A program made the translations under genes and the position numbers. Below, piece after piece: positions 7,583 through 15,897 of a stretch of 64,000 bases of DNA. How positions within the stretch are numbered: position 1 is the stretch's first letter; each line of letters starts with the position of its first letter. The DNA comes from Actinomadura craniellae (lineage in GTDB: Bacteria > Actinomycetota > Actinomycetes > Streptosporangiales > Streptosporangiaceae). The DNA lies in contig NZ_QLYX01000012.1 in NCBI RefSeq assembly GCF_003289645.1, forward strand, positions 186,001-250,000, given 5' to 3'. The notes under the pieces were generated by a model. That model had not been told where the DNA came from and searched no databases. It saw only the letters and a program-made list of their open reading frames with translations.

Positions 7583-8581
7583 TCAGGCTCCCTGCCAGTC
7601 GGAGGTGTCGGCCTGGTCGTCCTCCAGCTCGCTCTCCCGCAGTGTCCGGCCGGTGAGCGCGAGGAAGACGTCGTCGAGCGTGGGCCGCCAGAGCTCGGCG
7701 GTGAGCGCCTTGACGCCGGCGGCGTCCAGCGCGCGGACGAACTCCGGCAGGACCGCGTCCCCGCGGCTCATCCGCAGGGTGACTTTGGTGCCGTCGACGG
7801 TGACCTCGCGGGGGGCCTCCATCCGCTCGGCGATCTCCGCGGCGTTCTTGGCGTCCTCCGGCGTGCCGACCGTGATGGTGATGCGGTCACCGGCCAGGTT
7901 CGCCTTGAGGTTCTCGGGGGTGTCGTCGGCGATCACCAGTCCCTGGTCGATGACCAGCACGCGCTTGGCCCACTGGTCGGCCTCCTCCAGGTAGTGGGTG
8001 CTGAAGAAGATCGTCGTGTCGAACTCCTCGTGCAGCCGCCCGATGTGCCCCCAGACGTCGGCGCGGCTCTGCGGGTCCAGCCCCGTGGACGGCTCGTCCA
8101 GGAAGAGCAGTCCGGGCCGGTGGACGAGGGCGATCGCGATGTCGAGCCGGCGGCGCTGGCCGCCTGACAGCTTGCCGGCCTCCCGGTTGGCCAGCGGCCC
8201 CAGGTCCAGCGATTCGAGCAGCTCACCGCTGCGGCGGCGGGCTTCGGACCGGCTCAGCCCGTAGATGCGTCCCTGGGTGAGGAGCTCGTCGGTGACCCGG
8301 TAGTCGCGCCCGGCCCCGTTGCCCTGGCCCAGGTAGCCGATCCGGCCGCGCACGGCCACCGGGTCGGCCTGCACGTCCCGCCCGGCCACGAGCGCGGTTC
8401 CCGAGGTCGGCGGCAGCAGGGTGGTCAGCATCCGGAAGCTCGTCGACTTGCCCGCGCCGTTCGGCCCGAGAAAGGCGACCAGTTCCCCCTGCTCGATATC
8501 GATGTTGAGGCCGCGGACGGCTTCTACGGATTTCTTCCGCTTGACGCGGAAGCTCCGGGTCAGGTTGCGCGTGTGAATCAT
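7583..8581 (-). CDS. DrrA-like ABC transporter ATPase
   Basis: A 332-residue ATPase of the DrrA subfamily. Walker A is GPNGAGKST, the Q-loop is in YLGQGNG, the signature is LSGGQRRRLDIA, Walker B is LLFLDEPSTGLDP, and the H-loop is FFSTHYLEEAD. The extra ~100-residue C-terminal domain (from about 230) is typical of DrrA. It is cotranscribed with the permease at 6814. Its upstream region carries a 17-bp inverted repeat (8682-8698) but no clear leftward SARP-type site, so export may be induced separately from biosynthesis. Confidence 0.9.
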   Translation of the reverse strand: MIHTRNLTRSFRVKRKKSVEAVRGLNIDIEQGELVAFLGPNGAGKSTSFRMLTTLLPPTSGTALVAGRDVQADPVAVRGRIGYLGQGNGAGRDYRVTDELLTQGRIYGLSRSEARRRSGELLESLDLGPLANREAGKLSGGQRRRLDIAIALVHRPGLLFLDEPSTGLDPQSRADVWGHIGRLHEEFDTTIFFSTHYLEEADQWAKRVLVIDQGLVIADDTPENLKANLAGDRITITVGTPEDAKNAAEIAERMEAPREVTVDGTKVTLRMSRGDAVLPEFVRALDAAGVKALTAELWRPTLDDVFLALTGRTLRESELEDDQADTSDWQGA

Positions 8582-8681
8582 GCAATCCGCTCCAAGCTCA
8601 CATTTGGCAGACGGACATGGCCCTCCCGAAATCAGGAAGGAGGGCTTGACTGGACAAGGCTAAGGCGGTTTCATACGTCAC

Positions 8682-8698
8682 TGTCAGGAAGCCTGACA
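8682..8698. promoter_or_regulatory. inverted repeat, candidate repressor operator for the exporter operon
   Basis: TGTCAGGAAGCCTGACA has perfect 7-nt arms and a 3-nt spacer. It lies between the divergent exporter (start 8581) and oxidoreductase (start 8811) genes. TetR-family repressors often control DrrAB-like exporters through sites of this size; the regulator is not in the window. Confidence 0.5.
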
Positions 8699-8737
8699 AG
8701 TGTTTCTCACCCATTGCGGCACCCCGTTCAGCGGCCT

Positions 8738-8770
8738 TCGAGCCCGCCGCGAGACGCCACCTCCACGCTG
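8738..8770 (+). promoter_or_regulatory. SARP-type activator site and -10 element for the AknOx-like oxidoreductase
   Basis: TCGAGCC (8738), 4 nt, GCGAGAC (8749), 8 nt, CACGCTG (8764). This is one of the closest matches to the consensus of this cluster. The start codon lies about 40 nt downstream. Confidence 0.8.
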
Positions 8771-8810
8771 TGTTCCGCAGGTCCCGCGGGATGATGGGTG
8801 GTGGGTGTAC

Positions 8811-10421
8811 GTGGAGGTATCGCGCCGTGCGCTGATCGGAGGCATGGCCGGGACCGGCGGTGCCGCGCTGCTGGGCGGACCGGCGCTGGCCGCGCCCGCG
8901 GGCGTGCGGGCCGGCGGCGCATCCCCGCCGCTGGGGCCCGTCGTGATCGGAAAGGACGACCCCCGCTACGGCTACCTGACCACCCGCGGCGCCAACGGCC
9001 GGTTCACCGGACGGCCGGACTCGGTCCGGTTGGTCGGATCACCCGACCAGGTCGTCCAGGTGGTGGGAGAGGCGATGCGCGGGGGCGGGCGCGTCGCGGT
9101 GCGCAGCGGCGGCCACTGCTTCGAGAACTTCGTGGACGACCCGGCCGTACGCGTCGTCATCGACACGTCCGAGATGAACGCGGTGTACTTCGACCCGCGG
9201 TACCAGGCCTTCGCCGTCGAGACCGGCGCCACGCTCGGCGAGATCTACCGGACCCTCTACCTGGGGTGGGGGGTCACGATCCCCGGCGGCGCGTGCCCGA
9301 GCGTGGGAGCCGGGGGGCACATCGCGGGCGGCGGCTACGGCGCGCTCTCCCGGAGCCACGGCGTGGTCGCCGACCACCTCTACGGGGTGGACATCGTGGT
9401 CGTCGACCGGTCCGGCAACCCCCGGCGGGTCGTGGCGACACGTGACTCCACCGGCCCCGAGCGGGACCTGTGGTGGGCGCACACCGGTGGCGGCGGCGGG
9501 AACTTCGGGATCGTCACCCGCTACCTGCTGCGGTCGCCGCAGGCCCGTGGCCGCAACCCCGCCGACCTCCTTCCCAAGCCCCCCCGGACGTACCGCTACT
9601 GCTCCATCACCTGGCAGTGGGACGACATGAACGAGGCGGACTTCAGCCGGCTCGTCCGCAACTTCGGCGCCTGGCACGAGAAGGACGCCGCGGGCCCCTC
9701 CCCCTACGACGGCCTCGGCGGCGGCATCACCCTGAGCCACCGGGAGAGCGGCCAGCCGATCATGGTCTGGGTGCATCTGGACGAGGCCGTGCCGGACGCC
9801 GACCGGCTGCTGCGGCGTTACGCCGAGGCGGTCACCAAGGACGTCGGCGCTGCGCACCAGTCCGGGTTCGGCTCCCAGCAGTGGATCGACTCCGCGCTGT
9901 ACCAGGGATCCAGCTGGGGGAGGGTCGAGTTCAAGACCAAGGCCGCCCTGCAGCGCAAGGCCTGGACGGACGCGCAGATCGGGGCCGTCCACCGCTTCCT
10001 GACCGAGGGCGGCGGCACCCGCTGGGGCACGCTGGTGTCGCTCAGCCTCTTCGGCGGAAAGATCAACACTGTTCCGTCCGCCGCCACCGCGATGGCCCAT
10101 CGCGACGCGCTGTTCATGGCCCTCTACGACACGGCGTGGGTGGACGCCGCGGAGCGGGACCCGCAGCTGGCGATGATGCGCCGGCTGTACAAGGAGATGT
10201 ACGCGGGGACCGGTGGCGTCCCCGCACCGGGCCCGGTGAACAGCGGCGCCTACATCAACTATCCCGACGTCGACCTCGCCGATCCCGAGTGGAACACCTC
10301 GGGCGTCCCCTGGCACGCCCTGTACTACCGGGACAACTACCGGCGGCTCCAGCAGGTCAAAGCGCACTGGGATCCGCGGGACGCCTTCCGGCACGCCCTG
10401 GCCATCCGCCCGTCCAACTGA
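8811..10421 (+). CDS. Tat-exported bicovalent FAD oxidoreductase, AknOx-like
   Basis: A 536-residue berberine-bridge-type flavoenzyme. The GTG at 8811 gives a twin-arginine signal (SRRALIGG, hydrophobic stretch, then ALAAPA), so the mature enzyme is probably secreted. FAD can be bound at two points: H102 in SGGHC and C162 in GGACPSVGAGGH. They are 60 residues apart, as in aclacinomycin oxidoreductase (H70/C130). AknOx oxidises the terminal rhodinose of an anthracycline trisaccharide outside the cell. A similar late oxidation of a terminal sugar is likely here. The aromatase/cyclase gene follows 30 nt later in the same operon. Confidence 0.87.
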   Translation: MEVSRRALIGGMAGTGGAALLGGPALAAPAGVRAGGASPPLGPVVIGKDDPRYGYLTTRGANGRFTGRPDSVRLVGSPDQVVQVVGEAMRGGGRVAVRSGGHCFENFVDDPAVRVVIDTSEMNAVYFDPRYQAFAVETGATLGEIYRTLYLGWGVTIPGGACPSVGAGGHIAGGGYGALSRSHGVVADHLYGVDIVVVDRSGNPRRVVATRDSTGPERDLWWAHTGGGGGNFGIVTRYLLRSPQARGRNPADLLPKPPRTYRYCSITWQWDDMNEADFSRLVRNFGAWHEKDAAGPSPYDGLGGGITLSHRESGQPIMVWVHLDEAVPDADRLLRRYAEAVTKDVGAAHQSGFGSQQWIDSALYQGSSWGRVEFKTKAALQRKAWTDAQIGAVHRFLTEGGGTRWGTLVSLSLFGGKINTVPSAATAMAHRDALFMALYDTAWVDAAERDPQLAMMRRLYKEMYAGTGGVPAPGPVNSGAYINYPDVDLADPEWNTSGVPWHALYYRDNYRRLQQVKAHWDPRDAFRHALAIRPSN

Positions 10422-10451
10422 GTCCGGCTCCGAACGGAGGAACGGAAGAAC

Positions 10452-11399
10452 ATGGTGCAACCCGAAGTCCACGAGGCCGAACACCAGATCATGGTGTCGG
10501 CGCCGGCGCAACGGGTCTTCGACCTGGTCGCCGACGTCGGCGCATGGCCCCGCGTCTTCCCGCCGACCGTGCACATCGAGCACGTCGAGCGCGGCGAGAC
10601 CGAGGAGCGGATCAGCATCTGGGCCACCGCCAACGGCGAGGTGAAGGGCTGGACCTCGCGCCGGCACCTCGACCGCGGCGGGCTCAGCGTCCGCTTCCGG
10701 CAGGAGGTCTCGCAGCCCCCGGTGGCGAGCATGGGCGGGGAGTGGGTGATCGAACCGGTGGGGGAGACGCAGTCCCGCGTCCGCCTGCTCCACGACTTCC
10801 GGGCGGTGGGGGACGACCCCGAGAAGGTGGCCTGGATCCGGCAGGCGATCGACCGCAACAGCGACGCCGAGCTGGCCGCGCTGCGGTCGGCGGCCGAGCA
10901 GGGGAACGGGCCCGACGAGCTGCTGCTGTCCTTCGCCGACTCGGTGCGGGTCGCCGGGCCGGCCAAGGACGCCTACGACTTCGTCTACGACGCGGCGCGC
11001 TGGAAGGAGCGGCTGCCGCACGTCTCCCGGGTGGTGCTCGGCGAGGACACCCCGAACGTGCAGTCGCTGGAGATGGACACCCGGGCCCCCAACGGCTCGG
11101 TGCACACCACCATGTCGGTGCGGATCTGCTTCCCGCACGAGAAGATCGTCTACAAGCAGCTCCGGACGCCGGCGCTGCTGTCCGTGCACACCGGGCAGTG
11201 GACGTTCGAGGAGGACGCGGACGGAACGCTGATCACCTCGGCCCACACGGTCGTCATCGCCCCCGCGGCGGTCACCACGGTCCTCGGCGAGGGCAAGACG
11301 GTCGCCGACGCCCGCGCGTTCGTCCGCGACGCCCTCGGCCGCAACAGCACGGCGACGATGAACCACGCCAAGGCCCACGTGGAGGCGGCCACCGTCTGA
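10452..11399 (+). CDS. didomain polyketide aromatase/cyclase
   Basis: A 315-residue protein of two START/SRPBCC (TcmN-type) halves, about 1-150 and 160-315, of the ActVII/DpsF/SnoaE kind used in pathways with a C-9 ketoreductase. It catalyses dehydration and aromatisation of the first ring after C7-C12 closure. Both halves begin with the usual V.AP...VFDLV.DV..WP or V.GPAKDAYDFVYDAARWKERLP pattern. It starts with ATG behind GGAGG and lies in an operon with the exported oxidoreductase, a mix of early and late steps. It ends before a perfect inverted repeat. Confidence 0.92.
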   Translation: MVQPEVHEAEHQIMVSAPAQRVFDLVADVGAWPRVFPPTVHIEHVERGETEERISIWATANGEVKGWTSRRHLDRGGLSVRFRQEVSQPPVASMGGEWVIEPVGETQSRVRLLHDFRAVGDDPEKVAWIRQAIDRNSDAELAALRSAAEQGNGPDELLLSFADSVRVAGPAKDAYDFVYDAARWKERLPHVSRVVLGEDTPNVQSLEMDTRAPNGSVHTTMSVRICFPHEKIVYKQLRTPALLSVHTGQWTFEEDADGTLITSAHTVVIAPAAVTTVLGEGKTVADARAFVRDALGRNSTATMNHAKAHVEAATV

Positions 11400-11408
11400 C
11401 GGGCGCCG

Positions 11409-11458
11409 CATACGAAGACCACCGCGCACCCGGCCGGGTGCGCGGTGGTCTTCGTATG
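11409..11458. terminator. 50-bp perfect palindrome acting as a convergent terminator
   Basis: Arms of 25 nt (11409-11433 and 11434-11458) are exactly complementary with no spacer. It separates the convergent aromatase (stop 11399) and MycF-like methyltransferase (stop 11473) genes and is longer than the other terminators here. Confidence 0.8.
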
Positions 11459-11472
11459 ACCGGCCCGGAGGT

Positions 11473-12234
11473 TCAGGCGCTGCGCCGCCAGTAGCACGCG
11501 ACCTGGTCGATGGGCGTGAGCTCGTCCTCGATGCCGTGCCGCTCGCGGAAGTCGTGCACGGCCTGCGCGCAGGCCGGAAGGATGTAGTCGTCCACGATGA
11601 CGTAACCGCCGACGGACAGCTTGGGGTAGAGGTGGGTCAGGCTGTCCATGGTGGACTCGTAGAGGTCGCCGTCGAGCCGGAGCACGGCGACGCGCTCGAT
11701 CGGCGCGTCCGGCAGCGTGTCCTTGAACCAGCCGGGCAGGAACCGCACCTGGTCGTCGAGCAGGCCGTAGCGCTCGAAGTTCCGCTCGACCTCCTTCATC
11801 GGCACGGCCAGCACGTCGTTGTGCTCGTGCAGCTTCATCTCCTGGTCGAGCGAGTTGCTGCCCTCGTCGGTCGTCGGGATGCCCTCGAAGGAGTCGACGA
11901 CCCACACGGTGCGATCGGTGACGCCGTGCACGGAGAGAACCCCGCGGGCGAGGATGCACGTGCCGCCGCGCCAGACCCCGGTCTCGACGAAGTCGCCGGG
12001 AACGCCGTCGGCGAGCACCGACTCCAGGCACTCCTGGACGTTGTCGAGCCGGGCCAGCCCGACCATCGTGTGGGCGACGGTCGGCCAGTCGAAGCCCGTG
12101 ACCCTGGCCTCCCGCTCGTAACCGGGGTCCGGCAGGCCCCAGTGCGGGAAGCGGTCATCCTCGTAGATGACGTTGGTCAGGACCTTCTTGAGCAGACCCA
12201 GGTAGTGGTCTGCGCCGCTGCGCGGCACGGTCAT
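11473..12234 (-). CDS. TylF/MycF-type sugar O-methyltransferase
   Basis: A 253-residue SAM-dependent macrocin-type O-methyltransferase. It has VETGVWRGGTCILARG (SAM loop, near 84), VVDSFEGIP, and the metal-binding acidic residues in LRLDGDLYEST and VIVDDY. TylF and MycF methylate the 3-hydroxyl of a 6-deoxyallose already on the macrolide. It differs in fold family from the MycE-like enzyme at 3738, so the product probably carries at least two methoxy groups on sugars. Upstream lies the amino-sugar N-oxygenase in the same direction, 65 nt away, so they may form an operon. Confidence 0.9.
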   Translation of the reverse strand: MTVPRSGADHYLGLLKKVLTNVIYEDDRFPHWGLPDPGYEREARVTGFDWPTVAHTMVGLARLDNVQECLESVLADGVPGDFVETGVWRGGTCILARGVLSVHGVTDRTVWVVDSFEGIPTTDEGSNSLDQEMKLHEHNDVLAVPMKEVERNFERYGLLDDQVRFLPGWFKDTLPDAPIERVAVLRLDGDLYESTMDSLTHLYPKLSVGGYVIVDDYILPACAQAVHDFRERHGIEDELTPIDQVACYWRRSA

Positions 12235-12299
12235 CGTGGTGTCCCTTCACCGTCGGTCGGCTGCTCGGGTTGCGTCAGGTTGCGGGATCGAGCGGGCGC

Positions 12300-13520
12300 T
12301 CACCCGGCGTGATCGAACGTCGTGTCGCTCAGGTAGTCCACGGCGTCCGGGTAGGTGAAGGGATGCATGAAAGCGCCCGCGCGCACGTCCCGGTAGTACC
12401 GCGACAGCGGGTTGCTCGCCACGTACGAGGCGCCCCCGATCACCGTGAGGCAGTTGTTGACGATCTCGGGGGCCAGGTGGTTGACCATGAGCTTGGCGCG
12501 CTGGAAGTCGAACATCATGCGACGGCCGCGCTCGGCCGGATCGCCGGTGAACTCGCTGTTGTAGTAGTCGGCGGAGGCGAGCGTGGCGGCGACCGTCGTG
12601 CGCAGCGCGTACAGCCGGGCCTCGATCTCCGTCACGAGCGTGCGCGTCGCCGCGCCGGGCGTGCCCCGCCGCCGCAGCGCGTGGACCGTGAAATCCCGTG
12701 CGGCCTGCGCGATGCCGGTGTAGATCCCCAGCATCGTGATCGAGCTGACCGTCTGCCCCGCCAGGGTGGCGTCGTCGCGCTCGCCGACGGGCCCGCGCAG
12801 GAAGACGTCGCCGGCGGCGATCGGGCACTCGTCCAGCACGATGTCGACGCTGCCGGAGGAGCGCATGCCGAGCCCGTCCCAGCGGTCGGTGACGGTGAGG
12901 CCGGGGGTCTGGCGGGTCAGCATCGCGGCGGCCGACCGGTGCGGCCCCTCCGCCGGTTCCGCCCTGGCCGACACCACGAAGTGCGTCGCGATCGGCGCCA
13001 TGCTCGCCAGGATCTTGCGGCCGGACAGTACCCAGCCGCCGTCCTCGGCGGGCGTCAGCCGGGTGACGACGCGACCGCCGCCGGGGTCCTTGACCGTGGT
13101 GCACACGACCGCCTCGCCCGAGGCCATCGGGCGCAGCAGGCGCTCGGCCAGCGACCGTGCGGTGTCGCCGCCGTGCCGCCACTCGTGCGTCAGCGTCAGC
13201 CCGCGGCTGAGCTGCATGTGCAGGGCGAGCGCGGTGGAGGCGTCGGCCTCGGCCACCGACATGAGCGCGAGGCAGACGTCGTACAGGGAGTCGACGCCCA
13301 GGCCGCCGAGCTCGACCGGGACGGTGGCGCCGAGCACACCGTCCTTCTGCAGGCCGGTGAAGACGTCGACCAGCATCGTGCTGTTGCGATCGTGCTCCTC
13401 GGCCTCGTCCCGGATCTGCTGGAAGTGTCCGGCGAGGAGGTCGAGCAGGGCGCGGCCGGCAGGAGTCACCGGCTCGCGGAACTCCCGTACGGCCGCCGGG
13501 TCGCTGCTGTGCACCGCCAT
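12300..13520 (-). CDS. flavin-dependent amino-sugar N-oxygenase (nitrososynthase), DnmZ/KijD3/EvdC-like
   Basis: A 406-residue protein with the acyl-CoA dehydrogenase fold (N-terminal helical domain, central beta domain from about 130, C-terminal four-helix bundle). Length and features such as VPVELGGLGVDS, VEIGGASYVASNPLSRYYRDVRAG-like C-terminus and MHPFTYPDAVDYL fit the enzymes that oxidise the 3-amino group of NDP-C-methyl amino sugars to nitroso and then nitro groups (evernitrose, kijanose, rubranitrose pathways). A 3-aminotransferase and C-methyltransferases are nearby, giving the substrate. DnmZ occurs in a daunorubicin cluster without a known nitrosugar product, so the final oxidation state is inferred. 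Confidence 0.85.
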   Translation of the reverse strand: MAVHSSDPAAVREFREPVTPAGRALLDLLAGHFQQIRDEAEEHDRNSTMLVDVFTGLQKDGVLGATVPVELGGLGVDSLYDVCLALMSVAEADASTALALHMQLSRGLTLTHEWRHGGDTARSLAERLLRPMASGEAVVCTTVKDPGGGRVVTRLTPAEDGGWVLSGRKILASMAPIATHFVVSARAEPAEGPHRSAAAMLTRQTPGLTVTDRWDGLGMRSSGSVDIVLDECPIAAGDVFLRGPVGERDDATLAGQTVSSITMLGIYTGIAQAARDFTVHALRRRGTPGAATRTLVTEIEARLYALRTTVAATLASADYYNSEFTGDPAERGRRMMFDFQRAKLMVNHLAPEIVNNCLTVIGGASYVASNPLSRYYRDVRAGAFMHPFTYPDAVDYLSDTTFDHAG

Positions 13521-13560
13521 TGCGTTCCCCGTCTTCCTCTCACATGCCCGGTCGCCTGGT

Positions 13561-13658
13561 GCGATCGCGGTCGACGTCGATGCTGTCCGGCGCGGTTCGA
13601 GGTCCGCTAGCGTGCCGCTTCCGGCCGCGCGTCCAGCGATGCTCCACGGCTTCTCCAG
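13561..13658. repeat. copy 1 of a duplicated ~100-bp promoter segment
   Basis: Nearly the same as 16835-16929, from GCGATCGCGGTCG to CACGGCTTCTCCAG, with a few substitutions and small indels. It contains a leftward SARP-type site. Here it abuts the stop of the 4-ketoreductase gene, whereas copy 2 abuts the start of a glycosyltransferase gene. Confidence 0.85.
13579..13611 (-). promoter_or_regulatory. SARP-type activator site and -10 element for the N-oxygenase gene
   Basis: Read leftwards: GCTAGCG, 4 nt, TCGAACC, 8 nt, CAGCATC. The start codon at 13520 is about 60 nt downstream. Confidence 0.7.
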
Positions 13659-13679
13659 CGGGCGGCCCGGGGCCCGCGA

Positions 13680-14435
13680 TCAGGGGTGGGTCTCCTTCAC
13701 CGGGCCCGTCTCGTTCAGGTAGCGCTCGATGGCGTGCCGGTGGTAGCCGGGGCCGAAACCCATCTCGGTGACCTCGGGGATCAGCTCGCGGAGCTTGGCC
13801 ACGGAGGGGCAGTGGGAGACGCTGTCGTCGGCGACCGTCTGCCGCTCCGCGGTGACCCCGAGCCGGTACTCGATGTACTTGATGATCTGGACGATGTCCA
13901 CGCAGTCGCCCGAAGCGACGTTCACGATCTGGTTGCGGACCTTGGCGTCCAGCAGCCGATCCATGATCGTCACGAAGTCGGACACGTAGAGCATGTCGCG
14001 GCGCGACCCGGGCTGGACCCGGACGCGCCCGGAGACGATCTGCCTGACCAGCGCCGGGATCAGCCGGAACTCCGGCCCGCCGGGCCCCAGCACGTAGCTG
14101 AGGCGCAGGATCAGATGGTCGACCCCGGATTCCCGGATCACCGTCTCCAGGTCGTACTTGTGCTGGCCGTACCGGGTGGACGGGACGACGGGATCGTCCT
14201 CCCGGCCCTGGCAGCCGGGGCCGCCGTACATGCTCGCCGTCGAAAAGAAGACCAGCACCCGGCGCTCCCGCAGGCAGCGCTGGATCGTCTCGGTCACCAG
14301 CGCCGCCTCCCGGCGATGCTCGGAGTCCGGCAGCTTCTGCCGGGGTACCCCGGCCGCCAGAACGACCGTGTCGGGATGCGCGCCGTGCAGCGGCCGGAGG
14401 TGGCGCGCAATGAACCCGCTGCCGATGATCTCCAT
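13680..14435 (-). CDS. NDP-hexose 4-ketoreductase-like extended SDR
   Basis: A 251-residue NAD-dependent epimerase/dehydratase relative, shorter than most (about 300). The nucleotide motif is an abbreviated IGSGFIARHL at the very N-terminus. The catalytic Ser and YxxxK are in FFSTASMYGG and RYGQHKYDLE. Similar proteins in deoxysugar pathways (DnmV/TylD-type) reduce the 4-keto group to set the C-4 hydroxyl. It is divergent from the glycosyltransferase at 14,584; both starts share a short intergenic region with TCGA repeats. Epimerase function is an alternative. Confidence 0.7.
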   Translation of the reverse strand: MEIIGSGFIARHLRPLHGAHPDTVVLAAGVPRQKLPDSEHRREAALVTETIQRCLRERRVLVFFSTASMYGGPGCQGREDDPVVPSTRYGQHKYDLETVIRESGVDHLILRLSYVLGPGGPEFRLIPALVRQIVSGRVRVQPGSRRDMLYVSDFVTIMDRLLDAKVRNQIVNVASGDCVDIVQIIKYIEYRLGVTAERQTVADDSVSHCPSVAKLRELIPEVTEMGFGPGYHRHAIERYLNETGPVKETHP

Positions 14436-14495
14436 TCAGCCAACCTGACGTCCCATCGAGGTCACGGCCTCCAGCTAAGAGTGGCGGCGCGGCGA

Positions 14496-14528
14496 AATCC
14501 TCGCGCCCCGGTCGAACGGCCGGGTCGA
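14496..14528 (-). promoter_or_regulatory. weak leftward SARP-type site for the 13680 gene
   Basis: Read leftwards: TCGACCC, 4 nt, GTTCGAC, 8 nt, GAGGATT. It overlaps the stronger rightward site at 14525, so one activator complex may serve both directions. Confidence 0.4.
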
Positions 14529-14557
14529 GCGAGCCGCGAGAAGATGTCGCGAGCATC
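14525..14557 (+). promoter_or_regulatory. SARP-type activator site and -10 element for the glycosyltransferase at 14584
   Basis: TCGAGCG (14525), 4 nt, GCGAGAA (14536), 8 nt, GAGCATC (14551). A further TCGAACG lies at 14512. The block from GGTCGAGCGA through CCGCGAG recurs before the P450-like gene at 19,691. Confidence 0.8.
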
Positions 14558-14583
14558 GGGCCCGTCGTCCCAGAGGAGGAGTC

Positions 14584-15897
14584 ATGCGGGTCCTGTTCGT
14601 GACGTATCCGGCCAAGGCGCACGCGTATCCGCAGGTCCCGCTGGCGTGGGCGCTGCGCGCGGCGGGCCACGAGGTGTGCGTGATCAGCCAGCCCGACGTG
14701 GTGGACGACATCACCGGCTCCGGCCTGACCGCGGTGCCGATCGGGGAGATGCTCAACCTGGAGGAGAGGATCCAGGAAGAGGAACGGGCCAAGGAGCGGG
14801 ACCGGGAGTCCGGCGCCGGGTTCGCCCTGGAGCCCGGCGAGGAGCCGGACCCGGAACTGCTGATGCGGCTGGACGAGCTCCAACCCGAAAAGATCACCCT
14901 CGACTACATGCAGGGCATGTTCACCGTCATGGCGAGCCTGGCCTTCGACAGCGTCACCGAGGAGCACGCCCTCGACGAGCTGGTGGCGTTCATGCGCGGG
15001 TGGGGCCCGGACCTGGTGATCTGGGATCCGCTGGTCTTCGCGGGCGGGGTGGCGGCGCAGGCCTGCGGTGCGGCGCACGCCCGGATGCTGTACGGCCTGG
15101 ACCTGGTCGGCTGGATGCGGGGGCAGTACCTGGCGGCGGTGGCGGATCGCCCGGCGCTGCTCCGCGACGACCCCATGGCCGAGTGGCTGGACGGGGTGGC
15201 GGGCCGCTACGGCGGCGAGTTCAGCGAGGACCTGGTGATGGGGCAGTGGACCATCGACCCGATGCCGGGGTCGTTGCGGCTGCCGGTGAACCACCACTAC
15301 GTGCCGGTGCGTTACGTGCCCTACAACGGGCCCGCGGCGATGCCGGAGTGGTTGCGCGAGCCGCCCAAGCGCCCCCGGGTGTGCTTGACCCTGGGGCTGT
15401 CGTTCCGCGAGGTGATGGGCGGCGACAAGGTGTCGATCGGCGAGCTGCTGGGCGCGGCGGCCGACCTCGACGTGGAGGTGGTGGCGACGCTGGACGCCGA
15501 GCAACTGGCCACCGCCGGCCGGGTGCCGGACAACGTGCGCGCGGTCGACTTCGTCCCGCTGAACGAGCTGCTGCCCACCTGCTCGGCGATCGTCCACCAG
15601 GGCGGGTTCGGTTCCACCCTGACCGCCCTGGCCCACGGGGTTCCGCAGGTCATCATCCCCGCCGACCTGTGGGACACCGAGGCCAGGGCGCAGCTGATGC
15701 ACCGGTCGGGCGCGGCGCTCCACCTGCCCCGCACCGCGGAGATCTCCGCCGCCGGGCTGCGGGACCTGCTGGTACGCGTGCTGGAAGAGCGGTCCTTCCA
15801 GGAGAGCGCGGCGCGGCTGCGGACCGAGGCGCTGGGCACCTTGGGCCCCGCCGACCTCGTCCCGGTGCTCGAAAGGCTGACCGCGATCAGTAGGTGA
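14584..15897 (+). CDS. activator-dependent glycosyltransferase (GT1)
   Basis: A 437-residue EryCIII/DesVII-type GT-B enzyme with ATG behind GAGGAGGAG. The N-terminal HAYPQVPLAWALRAAGHEV carries the likely catalytic His at residue 13; the nucleotide loop is VHQGGFGSTL. A charged linker (EERIQEEERAKERDRESG) replaces the shorter segment of its paralogues. It is closely related to the tandem pair at 16,980 and 18,317. Its last 11 nt overlap the tail of the convergent ketoreductase gene. Which sugar it transfers cannot be told. Confidence 0.9.
   Translation: MRVLFVTYPAKAHAYPQVPLAWALRAAGHEVCVISQPDVVDDITGSGLTAVPIGEMLNLEERIQEEERAKERDRESGAGFALEPGEEPDPELLMRLDELQPEKITLDYMQGMFTVMASLAFDSVTEEHALDELVAFMRGWGPDLVIWDPLVFAGGVAAQACGAAHARMLYGLDLVGWMRGQYLAAVADRPALLRDDPMAEWLDGVAGRYGGEFSEDLVMGQWTIDPMPGSLRLPVNHHYVPVRYVPYNGPAAMPEWLREPPKRPRVCLTLGLSFREVMGGDKVSIGELLGAAADLDVEVVATLDAEQLATAGRVPDNVRAVDFVPLNELLPTCSAIVHQGGFGSTLTALAHGVPQVIIPADLWDTEARAQLMHRSGAALHLPRTAEISAAGLRDLLVRVLEERSFQESAARLRTEALGTLGPADLVPVLERLTAISR

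Noticed and set aside
9039-11429. A 796-codon open frame on the - strand opposite the oxidoreductase and aromatase
   Set aside because: No recognisable domains and strongly skewed composition; the + strand genes explain the region.
12235-12299. SARP-type site before the MycF-like gene
   Set aside because: TCGATCC is present, but neither the second heptamer nor a -10 at the correct spacing could be found; the gene is more likely read from the N-oxygenase promoter.
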